Below, piece after piece: positions 33,944-43,380 of a DNA stretch of 64,000 bases. The notes under the pieces were generated by a model. That model made no database searches. It saw nothing but the letters and a program-made list of their open reading frames with translations, and was not told where the DNA came from. How positions within the stretch are numbered: position 1 is the stretch's first letter; each line of letters starts with the position of its first letter. Source of the DNA: Hyphomicrobiales bacterium (GTDB taxonomy: Bacteria; Pseudomonadota; Alphaproteobacteria; MED-G09); contig JAOLDG010000007.1 of NCBI GenBank assembly GCA_028339975.1, positions 1 to 64,000 on the forward strand. Reading direction: 5' to 3'. Made by a program: the position numbers and the translations under genes.

Positions 33944-34894
33944 ATGAATAAAATATTAAAGTTACCAGAGATTGATAGTCCAATCTGTAATGAAATTTTT
34001 AATAAAACAAAATTAGAAATAGAAAGTTTATCTATTAAGTTAAAAATGGATAACTTGTCTTTAAAGTTCTTTAAGGAGATTGTCATTCCATTGGCTGTTT
34101 ATTTTAACTCCCTTAAGAAAGATGACTATCCTTATTTGATTGGCTTTACGGGAGGGCAAGGTTCTGGAAAAACTACTCTTTCAGATTTTGTACAGCTTGT
34201 TTTGCGATTTGGGTTTGATAGAAAAACAACTGGGTTTTCAATAGATGATTTATATAAGACGCCAGAAGAAAGGGAAGCTCTAGCTAAGTCTATTCATCCG
34301 CTCTGTAGGGTAAGAGGTGTACCCGGTACTCACAATATAAGACTTGGCTTGGATGTTTTAAGTTCATTGAACAACGCAAAACCCTCATCCATCACATCTA
34401 TTCCATCTTTCTCTAAAACACAGGATAAACATTTTCCCAAAGAGGAGTGGTTAAAGTTCCAGGGTAAACCTGAGTTTATTTTTTTTGATGCTTGGTTCGG
34501 TGGAGCTCGTCCAATACCTTTTGCTGACTGGGAGCCACCTATTAATAAGTTAGAGTTAGAGGAGGATCCGGATGGTGTTTGGTCAAAATGGAGCAATAAA
34601 CAATTAGCATTAGACTACCAAGATTTATTTAATAAAATTGACCTTCTTTTAATGATCAAAGTACCGGATATGAAGGATATTTTTGAGAGTCGATGGCTCC
34701 AAGAACAAACATTATCAAAAGATATTTCTGATAATGGATTTGATGATAAAATAATGAATAAAGATGAGGTATGGAAGTTTGTAATGCATTATGAAAGATT
34801 AACTCGTTATGTTCTCGAGGAAATGCCTAGCTTTGCTGATATAGTTCTAAAAAGAGATAAAAACTTTGATTTCTCTTTTGTTAAAAAGCCTTAG
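33944..34894 (+). CDS. P-loop kinase, D-glycerate 3-kinase-like
   Basis: The 316-residue protein has the Walker A motif TGGQGSGKTTLS near residue 70, then FSIDDLYKTPEERE, RGVPGTHNIRLGLDVL and FFDAWFGGARPI. This is the pattern of plant-type D-glycerate 3-kinase and related YggC-like kinases of the PRK family. It would phosphorylate a small hydroxy acid with ATP in the cytoplasm. The gene begins five bases after the Rieske stop. Whether glycerate is the true substrate in this catabolic setting is open. Confidence 0.75.
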   Translation: MNKILKLPEIDSPICNEIFNKTKLEIESLSIKLKMDNLSLKFFKEIVIPLAVYFNSLKKDDYPYLIGFTGGQGSGKTTLSDFVQLVLRFGFDRKTTGFSIDDLYKTPEEREALAKSIHPLCRVRGVPGTHNIRLGLDVLSSLNNAKPSSITSIPSFSKTQDKHFPKEEWLKFQGKPEFIFFDAWFGGARPIPFADWEPPINKLELEEDPDGVWSKWSNKQLALDYQDLFNKIDLLLMIKVPDMKDIFESRWLQEQTLSKDISDNGFDDKIMNKDEVWKFVMHYERLTRYVLEEMPSFADIVLKRDKNFDFSFVKKP

Positions 34895-34913
34895 ATAAGG
34901 TAAAGAATTATCC

Positions 34914-35750
34914 ATGAAATTTAAAGTTGATTCTGGATTAGAAATAGTTGCTAGCTCATGGGGGAATAAAATTGACCCATTAATTGTTTTAATGCATGGA
35001 GGTGGTCAAACAAGACATGCGTGGGGAAATACTGGCGATATACTTGGTGGGGCAGGTTTTTATGTCCTTTCACTGGACTTAAGAGGGCATGGCGATAGTC
35101 AGTGGCACCCAGATGGCGATTACTTAATTGATTCATATAAGGATGATTTGATTTCTATTTTAAATCAAATTGGAAAACCCGCTTCATTGGTCGGAGCCTC
35201 TTTAGGTGGGATGGTTGGCTTATCTTTAGCAAGTGATTTAAATAAGAAAGATTTAGTAACATCATTAGTTATGGTTGATATTGGTCTTTACCCTAACGAA
35301 CAGGGCTCTAATGAAATTGTTTCTTTTATGCAATCAGGTATTAAGGGGTTTGCCAATCTTGAAGAAGCTTCAGATGCTGTTTCAGCCTATTTACCTCACA
35401 GAAAACGCCCTCGTGATAATCGCGGTTTAGAGAAAAACTTGAGACTAAAGGATGACGGAAGGTACTACTGGCATTGGGATCCAAAGTTTCTTGATGAAAG
35501 AGACGATAATCTGAGAGAAAGTCAAAAAGAAAAAAATATCAGACTTGCTAAAAATATAACTATTCCCACTCTATTGATCAGAGGTGCTCTAAGTAATGTT
35601 GTAACGCAAAAGGAAGTTGATGATTTTTTAATAACTATCCCTCATGCCGAATTTCAAGAAATTGAAAAAGCTGCTCATATGGTAGCGGGAGATCGAAATG
35701 ATATTTTTGCTTCTTCTGCTATAAAATTTTTGAAAAAAATTAATCTCTAG
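34914..35750 (+). CDS. Alpha/beta hydrolase
   Basis: The 278-residue enzyme shows VLMHGGGQTRHAW as oxyanion segment, LDLRGHGDS, and the nucleophile Ser96 in GASLGGM. The His is in KAAHMVAGD near the C-terminus, and an acid follows strand 6 or 7. Such hydrolases act on esters, lactones or C-C bonds in ring-cleavage pathways. It lies between the kinase and SDR genes in the catabolic block. Substrate unknown. Confidence 0.87.
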   Translation: MKFKVDSGLEIVASSWGNKIDPLIVLMHGGGQTRHAWGNTGDILGGAGFYVLSLDLRGHGDSQWHPDGDYLIDSYKDDLISILNQIGKPASLVGASLGGMVGLSLASDLNKKDLVTSLVMVDIGLYPNEQGSNEIVSFMQSGIKGFANLEEASDAVSAYLPHRKRPRDNRGLEKNLRLKDDGRYYWHWDPKFLDERDDNLRESQKEKNIRLAKNITIPTLLIRGALSNVVTQKEVDDFLITIPHAEFQEIEKAAHMVAGDRNDIFASSAIKFLKKINL

Positions 35751-35766
35751 CTTAGAAAATTAATAC

Positions 35767-36549
35767 TTAAAAAATTGCATATCCACCATCAACAACAAAT
35801 GTATCACCTGAGTGGTATGAGGATGAATCGGATGCTAAATATACAGAAATCCCTGCAAAATCTTTCGGTTCTCCCCACCTTCTCATGGGTACTCTTGATA
35901 TTACTTTGCTGGTAAATTTTTCACTTTTTTGACTTTGAGAGGTCATATCTGTAGCTATCCATCCCGGTACAATTGTATTTGCCCTTATCCCGTATCTTGC
36001 GTGTTCGACTGTAATTCCTTTTATCATTGCTACAACTCCTCCTTTTGAGGCAGAGTAAGGTTGAGTTTTTGCTGCACCCTCAATACCAGCTAGACTTGCA
36101 ACTCCAATTACAGAACCACCTGGGTCACCATTTTTTGCTCTCTCGACCATGTGCTTGCAAGATTCTCTCAACGTAAAAAACACACCATCGAGATTAACTG
36201 AGAGAACTTTTCTGTATACATCTGTATCCATTTCTTCAAAAGAACCTCCATAAACATTAATTCCGGCATTAGCAAATACCGAATCTATTCTACCAAAATC
36301 ATTTACTACTCCACCAATAATATCCTTTACCTGGCTTTCTTCCGATACATCAATCTTATAAGTCTCTATTTTAGTTCCATACTTATCTAATGAGGACTTG
36401 GCTAATTTATTCTTTTCTTCATTCCTTCCTAATATAGCAACGTTCCCACCAGAAGATGCAAGACCTTCTGCAATACCAAGTCCTATACCTCCATTACCAC
36501 CAGTTATAACTGAGACCTTATTAGATAAATCAAATAATTTATTTTCCAT
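35767..36549 (-). CDS. SDR-family oxidoreductase
   Basis: The 260-residue classical SDR has VSVITGGNGGIGLGIAEGL for cofactor binding, VFANAGI in place of NNAG, VIGVASLAG with the active Ser region and YSASKGG with the Tyr and Lys. The C-terminus VYLASDSSSYHSGDTFVVDGG is typical of gluconate/3-oxoacyl-type dehydrogenases. It would oxidise a secondary alcohol or reduce a ketone with NAD(P). It is convergent with the hydrolase gene and divergent from the SDR at 36692. Confidence 0.9.
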   Translation of the reverse strand: MENKLFDLSNKVSVITGGNGGIGLGIAEGLASSGGNVAILGRNEEKNKLAKSSLDKYGTKIETYKIDVSEESQVKDIIGGVVNDFGRIDSVFANAGINVYGGSFEEMDTDVYRKVLSVNLDGVFFTLRESCKHMVERAKNGDPGGSVIGVASLAGIEGAAKTQPYSASKGGVVAMIKGITVEHARYGIRANTIVPGWIATDMTSQSQKSEKFTSKVISRVPMRRWGEPKDFAGISVYLASDSSSYHSGDTFVVDGGYAIF

Positions 36550-36691
36550 GATGTCTATTTCTCTCCAAAGTTTCTGCCATTATTGATAACAATAATAAAA
36601 TATCATAATTGTTGTAGTAATTATATATTGCAATTATTAGGCTAATTAAGTCTATTATAAATCAGTAAATTATTTTATAGGGAGAGAGAAT

Positions 36692-37387
36692 ATGTCAACC
36701 ATCATGATTGTAGGTGCAACAAGAGGAATAGGATTAGAATTAACAAAACAGTATGCTGGAGAAGGTAATAAAGTTATTGCTTGTGCGAGAGATACTTCTA
36801 AGGCTTCGTTATTAGATGAGGCTGCGTCAGGTTCTGAAAATATTTCAATACGGCAATTAGATATATCTGACCCAGGATCAATTGAATCTGCCTCTAATCA
36901 CATAGGAGAAGACGCCATTGATAGTCTTATAATTGTTGCTGGCTCCGTTGGTGGTATGCCTGATAATCAATCGATAGATAATCTTGATATCGATGAGTGG
37001 CATAATACATTAAATATTAATACTATTGGACCTCTTTTGGTAGCAAAGTCTTTTAAGTCCAATTTAATTGCCTCTGGAAATGGAAATTTGATGATTTTAT
37101 CTAGTCAGTTGGCAGCATCAACATGGCCTATGGGTGGAATGTATATTTATTCAACAACTAAAGCAGCTGTTAGTAAGGTAGGACAAATTCTTGCTCTAGA
37201 TTGGGCGGAAGATCCAATTATTGTTTCAATTATGCATCCAGGTTGGGTTCAGACAGATATGGGCGGACCAGCTGCAGAAATAACTGCTGAAGAGAGCGCT
37301 TCAGGAATTAGGAATGTGATATCTGGTCTTACAAAAGAGGATTCTGGTAATTTCTATAAGTGGAATGGTGATATCCATCCTTGGTAG
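36692..37387 (+). CDS. SDR-family oxidoreductase
   Basis: The 231-residue protein has IMIVGATRGIGLELTKQYA, ACARDTSKAS and LDISDPGSI for NAD(P) binding, ILSSQLAAS with the catalytic Ser and YIYSTTKAAV with Tyr and Lys. It resembles C-factor/sniffer-type SDRs that reduce small carbonyl compounds. GGGAGAG precedes the ATG. The 142 AT-rich bases upstream are shared with the divergent SDR at 35767. Confidence 0.88.
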   Translation: MSTIMIVGATRGIGLELTKQYAGEGNKVIACARDTSKASLLDEAASGSENISIRQLDISDPGSIESASNHIGEDAIDSLIIVAGSVGGMPDNQSIDNLDIDEWHNTLNINTIGPLLVAKSFKSNLIASGNGNLMILSSQLAASTWPMGGMYIYSTTKAAVSKVGQILALDWAEDPIIVSIMHPGWVQTDMGGPAAEITAEESASGIRNVISGLTKEDSGNFYKWNGDIHPW

Positions 37388-37469
37388 GGATTAATTAATT
37401 TAATTATTGTTAATATATCTAAAGCATTAATTTATTAAAATTATAAAATTTTAATGCTGAGAAGAGTTG

Positions 37470-38444
37470 ATGGATCAAAGAAAATTTAAGCCCTATGGAA
37501 AAGTAAGCGCCTTAACACTTGGGGGCGGAGGTATAGGCAATATCTGGGGGGAAACCTCTAGAGAAGAAGCTGTAAGAACAGTGAGGTTAGCAATTGAAAA
37601 TGGAATTAATCACTTTGATGTTGCGCCTATGTATGGCATGGGTGAAGCTGAGAAAGTTATAGGTGAAGCTATAAAGGGAAGAGACATAAGCGATCTTCAC
37701 TTTACAACCAAGTGCAGTTTAGGAATTTTACCTGACAATGAAGTATATGATTATCTAAATTCTTCACTTACTAGGAGTCTTTCTAGTATGGGCTTAGAGA
37801 AGGTGGATTTATTTCTTTTACACTCTCAATTAATTGAAGATAACCATCAATTATTCCGATTTAATGAATTCCGAAACAAAAATTCTACAAACTTAACAAG
37901 TTATTTTAATGCTGTCATTCCAGCTTTTGAAAAGTTAAAAAAAGAAGGTAAAATTAGTAATTGGGGAATTGGGCTTGGTCAAGAAGAGGCTCTCATAAAA
38001 GCTATTGACTTCCATACCCCGCCCAATGCAATTCAGTGTGTGGTTAATATATTGAATTCAGCTGGAGGAATTGGCTTTACAACCGAAGGGCTTGACTCCA
38101 ATTCAATACTTAAAGAATGCCTGGATAGAGATATACCTACTTTAGCCATCAGAGCAGTGCAGGCAGGAGCATTAACCTCCTCAATGGATAGAGAGCCTCA
38201 TCCATCTGGTCACGATGAAAAGGATTTTGAGGATTTTGAAAAAGCTTACTTATTTAGAGAATTAGCAAAAAAATGGGATCTAAGCCCATCAGATTTAGCT
38301 CATAGATATACTTTAAGTGTTCCGGGGGTTAGCTCAGTTATACTTGGGGTTAAAAATAGAATTGAACTTGCAGAGTGTATTAAGTCTGAAAAAAATCAAT
38401 TAACCGATGAAGAAATAGTTGAACTTGAAGCTCTTTATTTTTAA
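37470..38444 (+). CDS. Aldo/keto reductase
   Basis: Starting at the ATG at 37470 gives 324 residues. The AKR tetrad is visible as Asp50 and Tyr55 (NHFDVAPMYG), Lys81 (TTKC) and His118 (LLHSQ). The C-terminal PGVSSVILGVKNRIEL binds the NADP phosphate, as usual. The enzyme would interconvert an aldehyde or ketone and an alcohol. It precedes an MFS transporter gene by 49 bases and may share its transcript. Confidence 0.9.
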   Translation: MDQRKFKPYGKVSALTLGGGGIGNIWGETSREEAVRTVRLAIENGINHFDVAPMYGMGEAEKVIGEAIKGRDISDLHFTTKCSLGILPDNEVYDYLNSSLTRSLSSMGLEKVDLFLLHSQLIEDNHQLFRFNEFRNKNSTNLTSYFNAVIPAFEKLKKEGKISNWGIGLGQEEALIKAIDFHTPPNAIQCVVNILNSAGGIGFTTEGLDSNSILKECLDRDIPTLAIRAVQAGALTSSMDREPHPSGHDEKDFEDFEKAYLFRELAKKWDLSPSDLAHRYTLSVPGVSSVILGVKNRIELAECIKSEKNQLTDEEIVELEALYF

Positions 38445-38493
38445 AAAATAAAAAGATTTGAAAGATTTTTATCTTATCCACAGGAAAGTAATA

Positions 38494-39777
38494 ATGATAT
38501 CTGCTTATTGGCCATTTAATCCAAAAAAATCTCCCTTTTTTTATGGTTGGGTTGTATTTGCCTTCAGCACTTTAGGAATTCTTTTTAGTATTCCAGGTCA
38601 AACAATGGGATTAGCGGTCTTTACTGAATCCTTTATAGAGGTTTTGGGTTTATCGCGTACAGAATTATCCCTCGCTTACTTATTTGGAACCCTTGGATCC
38701 TCTTTGTTCTTAGCTCGAGCGGGTAGGTGGTATGATATTTTAGGTGGTCGAACCATGATAACTGTGGCTTCGCTAGCTCTTTCATTAATGGTTTTATATA
38801 TAAGCCTTGTTGATATTATGAGTGATTTTCTTAGAGGCGGTCCTTTACTTGGCTTTTGTCTAATTCTTTTTGGTTACTTTGGAGTTAGATTTTTTGGTCA
38901 AGGCGTTCTAACTAGCTGCTCTAGAAATGTTCTTCTATTATGGTTTGTTAAAAAACGAGGACTTGTAGGTGGTATAAGAAATATATTTGTAAGCCTTGGA
39001 TTCTCTTTAGCTCCCCTTGTTTTAGCTGGTTTAATTAGTTTTTTCGGATGGAGAGAAACTCTATGGATTATTGCATTAGTTGGAGGACTTGGGTTTTCAT
39101 TTTTTGCATTTATATTTATTAGGGATAATCCTGAATCATGTGGTTTAAGGGCTGATGGATTAGATATCAATTCTTCTGAAACACCTACCGTTGAAAAATC
39201 AAGCCAAACCCTCAAGGAAGTTCAAAGTAATCCAATTTTTTGGATATATTCATTAAGTTTGAGTATACACGCTTTATTTGGTACTGCCTTAGTTTTTCAT
39301 ATAGTTTCAATTTTCGAGGAAGCTGGAAAGGGCAGATCTGAAGCTTTTAGTTACTTTATTCCAGCTGCAATTTTTTCAACGCTTTCAAATCTTTTTGCAA
39401 GTTGGATGTCAGATAAAATCAACTTAAAGCCTATTTTAATTATTATGCTTATTTCTTTTTGTATAGGATCTTTAGGTTTTATTTACCTGATAAATTCTTG
39501 GGGATTTTGGCTTTTAGCCTTTGGCTTTGGAGTTGGTGGCGGTTTATGGGGTGTTATTTCAAACTTAGCAATTATAAGATTTTTCGGCTCAAAACATTTG
39601 GGAGAAATAAGTGGCTTAAGTACTTCATTTAATGTTGTTGCTAGCGCAATTGGCCCTGCTGCTTTTAGTCTTGGGTTTGATTATTTTGGAAGTTATGCTG
39701 CTCCAGCAAAAATATGCTTAATAGTTATAGTAATTCTTCTTTTAACCGCGATTTTCTTGGAACAAAAAGAAGATTAA
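38494..39777 (+). CDS. MFS transporter
   Basis: I start at the ATG at 38494 behind AGGAAAG, giving 427 residues with about 12 hydrophobic helices. YGWVVFAFSTLGILFSIPGQT begins helix 1, and GRWYDILGGRTM is the MFS loop 2-3 motif. Helix 5 has the GLVGGIRNIFVSLGFSLAP pattern. The general form is that of anion/oxalate-formate-like MFS carriers. It may import the substrate of the surrounding oxidative genes, which is inference. Confidence 0.87.
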   Translation: MISAYWPFNPKKSPFFYGWVVFAFSTLGILFSIPGQTMGLAVFTESFIEVLGLSRTELSLAYLFGTLGSSLFLARAGRWYDILGGRTMITVASLALSLMVLYISLVDIMSDFLRGGPLLGFCLILFGYFGVRFFGQGVLTSCSRNVLLLWFVKKRGLVGGIRNIFVSLGFSLAPLVLAGLISFFGWRETLWIIALVGGLGFSFFAFIFIRDNPESCGLRADGLDINSSETPTVEKSSQTLKEVQSNPIFWIYSLSLSIHALFGTALVFHIVSIFEEAGKGRSEAFSYFIPAAIFSTLSNLFASWMSDKINLKPILIIMLISFCIGSLGFIYLINSWGFWLLAFGFGVGGGLWGVISNLAIIRFFGSKHLGEISGLSTSFNVVASAIGPAAFSLGFDYFGSYAAPAKICLIVIVILLLTAIFLEQKED

Positions 39778-39880
39778 ATGATCCTTATTTAGAATTTTTT
39801 ATTCTACTATTGAGGGATAATGATTTTAACTATATAGATTATTTCTTGAAAATTAACTTAAATTTTGGAAAGTAGATAAA

Positions 39881-40657
39881 ATGGACTTTAAAAATATTTT
39901 ATATAAAAATATTGAAACATTAGCATTGATAACAATTAATCGACCTGAGAGTCATAATTCAATTTCCCTTGATACATTGGATGAGCTAAATAACGCAGTT
40001 GATTTGGCTGCTTCAGATGAAAATATTAAAGTAATCGCTATAACTGGAGCTGGAGGCAAATCCTTTGCTTCAGGATCTGATTTAAATGAGGTTTTAGAGA
40101 GAGACTTAAAAAAAGCTTTAGAGCCAATTATTCAAGGTTTGGCGGAGAAATTAGAAAGAACGCCTAAACCAACCATTGCAGGTATAGATGGTATCTGTAT
40201 GGGTGGCGGTCTTGAGGTTGCGCTCGGTTGTGATCTGAGGGTAGCAACTCCAAACTCAAAATTTGCAACTCCGGAAGGTAAGCTTGGTATAATTCCTGGA
40301 GGAGGAGCAAGTGTTCGTCTTCCGCGGATTGTTGGAAAAGGGTGGGGTATGGAAATGCTTCTAATGGGTGACGTAATTGATGCAGAAAAGGCTCTTCAAA
40401 TTGGACTGATAACTCGATTAGTTGAATCAGAGGATCTGATATCAGAATTAATGGATATGTCTAAAAAATTATCTAAATTTGCTCCTTTAGTTCCCCGAAC
40501 TATGAAAGCAATGGTGCATTATGGTTTAGATTCAAATTTAGCAACCGCTCTTATGTTAGAGAAGTATGCCCAAGGTTCTCTAGTTCAAACTGATGACAAA
40601 GAGGAAGGTATAAAAGCTTTTCTTGAAAAAAGAGATCCGAATTTCAAGGGAAGCTAG
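39881..40657 (+). CDS. Enoyl-CoA hydratase/isomerase
   Basis: The 258-residue crotonase has ITINRPESHNSISLDTL, TGAGGKSFASGSDLNEV for the oxyanion hole, GGGLEVALGCD with the first catalytic Glu and FATPEGKLGIIPGGG with the second. It would hydrate an enoyl-CoA in beta-oxidation. Its stop overlaps the antiparallel stop of the GMC oxidoreductase gene by four bases. It is the more typical of the two crotonases here. Confidence 0.9.
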   Translation: MDFKNILYKNIETLALITINRPESHNSISLDTLDELNNAVDLAASDENIKVIAITGAGGKSFASGSDLNEVLERDLKKALEPIIQGLAEKLERTPKPTIAGIDGICMGGGLEVALGCDLRVATPNSKFATPEGKLGIIPGGGASVRLPRIVGKGWGMEMLLMGDVIDAEKALQIGLITRLVESEDLISELMDMSKKLSKFAPLVPRTMKAMVHYGLDSNLATALMLEKYAQGSLVQTDDKEEGIKAFLEKRDPNFKGS

Positions 40658-42279
40658 CTTGTCAAAAAAGCCTTACCATTAATATGATCTGAAATCTTTT
40701 CTGCCATCATAATTGTTGGAGCATTAGTATTTCCTGCAATCAAGCTTGGCATTAGGGAGGCATCAACCACCCTTAAAGATTCCACACCATGAACTTGACC
40801 ATGTTCGTTTGTAACCGATAAGTCGTCTATACCCATTTTACATGTACCTACAGGGTGATAGAGAGTTTCACCTGTTTCTCTTATCCAGTTATCTAATTCA
40901 TTATCATTATTTATATCAATATCGGTACTTGGTTTAAGTTGTTCACCCCTGTAATCGTCAAAAACTGGCTGCATAAAAACTCTATGTGCTTCCCTAAGCC
41001 CATTACGAGTATCAATTAAATCTTGTTCCGCAGAAAAATAGTTCGGGAACATAAGGGGGTCATCCTTTGGGTTAGAGCTTTTGAGTTTTATATGTCCCCG
41101 ACTTTGCGGTCTGCATAAGTAAACAAGGTTAGAAAATCCATGCTCTTGAGGTACTCCAGCCCTTCCGTGGACGTCTTGCATCGCAATTGAAACATAATGT
41201 ATTTGAATATCTGGTATTTCTTTTTCAGGGTTTGATTTTATAAAAGCTCCTCCAACGCAAGGAGGGTTTGCTGCATCACCAGTTCCTGTAACCAAATACT
41301 TAAGTCCAGCCCACATTGTTCCTAAAAAAGTTGCTGACCTATGTAAGGTCACTGGCTGTGTGCATTGAAATTGACTCACTACTGCACAATGGTCTTGTAG
41401 ATTCTTACCGACGCCTTTTAAATCATGAACAACTTTTATTCCATGATTTTTAATTTCTTCAGAATCTCCTATCCCACTTCGCATTAATATTTGTGGTGAA
41501 TTAACTGCTCCAGAAGATAGGATTATTTCTTTATTTCCTCTACAAAAAACTCTTTTTCCTTTATGGAGATACTCTATTCCAATAGCTTTTTTATTTTCAA
41601 AAATAACTTTATCAACAGTAATATTAGTTTTTGTATAAAGATTTTTTCTATTAAGAGCGGGGTGAAGATAGGCCCTGGCAGAGCTGAATCTTTTTGAACC
41701 TTTTATAGTATGTTCATAACGTGAGAAGCCTTCTTGTTGCTTACCATTAAAGTCATTTGTAAGGGGAAATCCTGCTTGAGATCCTGCCTCAACAAATTTA
41801 TCTAAAAGTATATCATCATCTCTTGTGGATTTTTTAACATTTAAAGGCCCATTTTTTCCATGAAAACCTTCATCACCATCACCTTCATAGTTTTCTGCTC
41901 TCTTGAAGTAAGGAAGAACATCATCATAAGACCAACCTGGGTTACCAAGCTGTCTCCAGTGATCATAATCTGAAGAATGACCTCTTGTATAAATCATTGC
42001 GTTAATAGAGGAAGATCCTCCCCACCCCCTGCCTCTTGGCCAATATAACTTTCTTCCTCCGGTATTTTCTTCAGGTTCTGTCTCAAAACCATAATTTTGT
42101 TTATTGGACTTGGGAACTATCTGTGAATAGCCAGAGGGCATATGAATAAATAAATTAGTATCTTTTCCTCCAGCCTCAATAGATAAGACAGTATTTTCTT
42201 TATTTTCTGAAAGTTTATTTGCCAAAACACATCCAGCACTTCCTGCACCAACAATTATATAATCGTAATTTTCTTCCAT
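40654..42279 (-). CDS. GMC-family oxidoreductase (choline-dehydrogenase-like)
   Basis: I start at the ATG at 42279, eight bases after GGGG, giving 541 residues. YIIVGAGSAGCVLANKL is the FAD-binding motif and WPRGRGWGGSSSINAMIYTRG the first GMC signature. LSSGAVNSPQILMRSGIG is the second. The C-terminal LYHPVGTCKMG and NTNAPTIMMAEK hold the catalytic His and Asn. The family oxidises alcohols with FAD; PEG- and alcohol-oxidising members are common in marine bacteria. The substrate is not evident. Confidence 0.92.
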   Translation of the reverse strand: MEENYDYIIVGAGSAGCVLANKLSENKENTVLSIEAGGKDTNLFIHMPSGYSQIVPKSNKQNYGFETEPEENTGGRKLYWPRGRGWGGSSSINAMIYTRGHSSDYDHWRQLGNPGWSYDDVLPYFKRAENYEGDGDEGFHGKNGPLNVKKSTRDDDILLDKFVEAGSQAGFPLTNDFNGKQQEGFSRYEHTIKGSKRFSSARAYLHPALNRKNLYTKTNITVDKVIFENKKAIGIEYLHKGKRVFCRGNKEIILSSGAVNSPQILMRSGIGDSEEIKNHGIKVVHDLKGVGKNLQDHCAVVSQFQCTQPVTLHRSATFLGTMWAGLKYLVTGTGDAANPPCVGGAFIKSNPEKEIPDIQIHYVSIAMQDVHGRAGVPQEHGFSNLVYLCRPQSRGHIKLKSSNPKDDPLMFPNYFSAEQDLIDTRNGLREAHRVFMQPVFDDYRGEQLKPSTDIDINNDNELDNWIRETGETLYHPVGTCKMGIDDLSVTNEHGQVHGVESLRVVDASLMPSLIAGNTNAPTIMMAEKISDHINGKAFLTS

Positions 42280-42372
42280 ATCCATTTCCCCAAAAAGTAT
42301 GACCAACTAAATCATGTACTAGCTTTTGGCATACATCAATAAAGAATTTTTAAAAATATTATAAAGAATTTG

Positions 42373-42384
42373 TAAACTAGTTTA
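42373..42384. repeat. Perfect 12-bp palindrome
   Basis: TAAACTAGTTTA lies in the gap between the divergent GMC and acyltransferase genes, about 50 bases before the GTG at 42431. It could be an operator; a chance dyad in AT-rich DNA is also possible. Confidence 0.3.
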
Positions 42385-42430
42385 TAAGCCCTAAATATTA
42401 CTTATAAAGATAGCTTCTATAGGAGAAATT

Positions 42431-43036
42431 GTGAGTAAAAAAATAATACGAATTTCTGAAGATCAAGTTCCCAAGAGATTACGTGGAAATAGGACTAGAT
42501 TCTTAAAATTACTTGGAAGGGTGGGCATTAATTTATCCGGATGGAAAGTTAAAGGAATGGTTCCTGATGAAGAAAGAATAATTATCATTGCAGCTCCTCA
42601 CACCTCCAACTGGGATTTTATTTTAGCTATGGTTGCTATTTTTGGATTGAATATTAATATTAGATGGCTTGGCAAAGATTCTATATTCAAGCCTGGATTT
42701 AAATGGTTTTTTAATTGGTTAGGCGGAATACCGGTAAACAGAGAAGACCCCAATGCTTTAATAGATAGTGTTGTTAAGATTGTCGAAAAAGAGAAAGCAA
42801 TTGTAATCGCAATGACACCTGAAGGAACAAGAAAAAAAGTTGTAAGATGGAAGACAGGATTTTTAAGAATTGCAAAACTTACTCAGGCAAAAATTCTACT
42901 GATATCAATAAATTCTCCAACAAAAACTATTCTTATAGGAAATATTTTTGAACCAACTGGTAATACTGAGTTGGACTTAAATTTTATTCAAGATTATTAT
43001 CAAAGCTTTAAGGGTATAAACCCCGAGCAATCATAA
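42431..43036 (+). CDS. Acyltransferase, PlsC-like
   Basis: The start is a GTG behind AGGAGAAATT. The 201-residue protein has APHTSNWDF, giving the HxxxxD acyltransferase site at His57 and Asp62, and TPEGTRKKV at 129-137, the acyl-acceptor motif. The family acylates lysophosphatidate or similar alcohols at the inner membrane. This compact form, without a long N-terminal helix, is common among uncharacterised members. PpnP follows after 23 bases. Confidence 0.87.
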   Translation: MSKKIIRISEDQVPKRLRGNRTRFLKLLGRVGINLSGWKVKGMVPDEERIIIIAAPHTSNWDFILAMVAIFGLNINIRWLGKDSIFKPGFKWFFNWLGGIPVNREDPNALIDSVVKIVEKEKAIVIAMTPEGTRKKVVRWKTGFLRIAKLTQAKILLISINSPTKTILIGNIFEPTGNTELDLNFIQDYYQSFKGINPEQS

Positions 43037-43059
43037 ATTTAAATATATAAGGAATATAA

Positions 43060-43377
43060 ATGTCTGATTTAAATAATATTAAAATTACAAAAGAACCAAA
43101 TATTTATTTTGAAGGTAAAGTAGTCAGCTATTCTTTACTTCCAGAGGATGGATTAAGAAAAACTCTCGGTGTAATGCAGGTTGGAGACTATGAATTTAAT
43201 ACAGAAGAAAAAGAAATTATAGAAATAACCTCTGGTAAAATGGAGATCTTAATTGCCAATGAGTTAGAATGGAAAAAAATTGAAACTGGGATGACTTTCG
43301 AAGTTCCTGCAAGTTCAAGTTTTAAATTAAAAGTTGCACAGGTAGCAAGCTACTTCTGTTCATATATTAAAGAATAA
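43060..43377 (+). CDS. ppnP: Pyrimidine/purine nucleoside phosphorylase PpnP
   Basis: The 105-residue single cupin has NIYFEGKVVSYSLLPEDGLRK split over the second strand, TLGVMQVGDYEF, EIIEITSGKMEI and FEVPASSSFKLKV, the full DUF1255/PpnP pattern. E. coli PpnP splits nucleosides with phosphate into base and ribose 1-phosphate. Length is standard. The photolyase-related gene starts three bases after its stop. Confidence 0.9.
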   Translation: MSDLNNIKITKEPNIYFEGKVVSYSLLPEDGLRKTLGVMQVGDYEFNTEEKEIIEITSGKMEILIANELEWKKIETGMTFEVPASSSFKLKVAQVASYFCSYIKE

Positions 43378-43380
43378 TTT

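Noticed and set aside
38898-39215. Antisense open frame inside the MFS gene
   Set aside because: It lies wholly opposite membrane helices and the following loop of the transporter and has no start signal or family resemblance.
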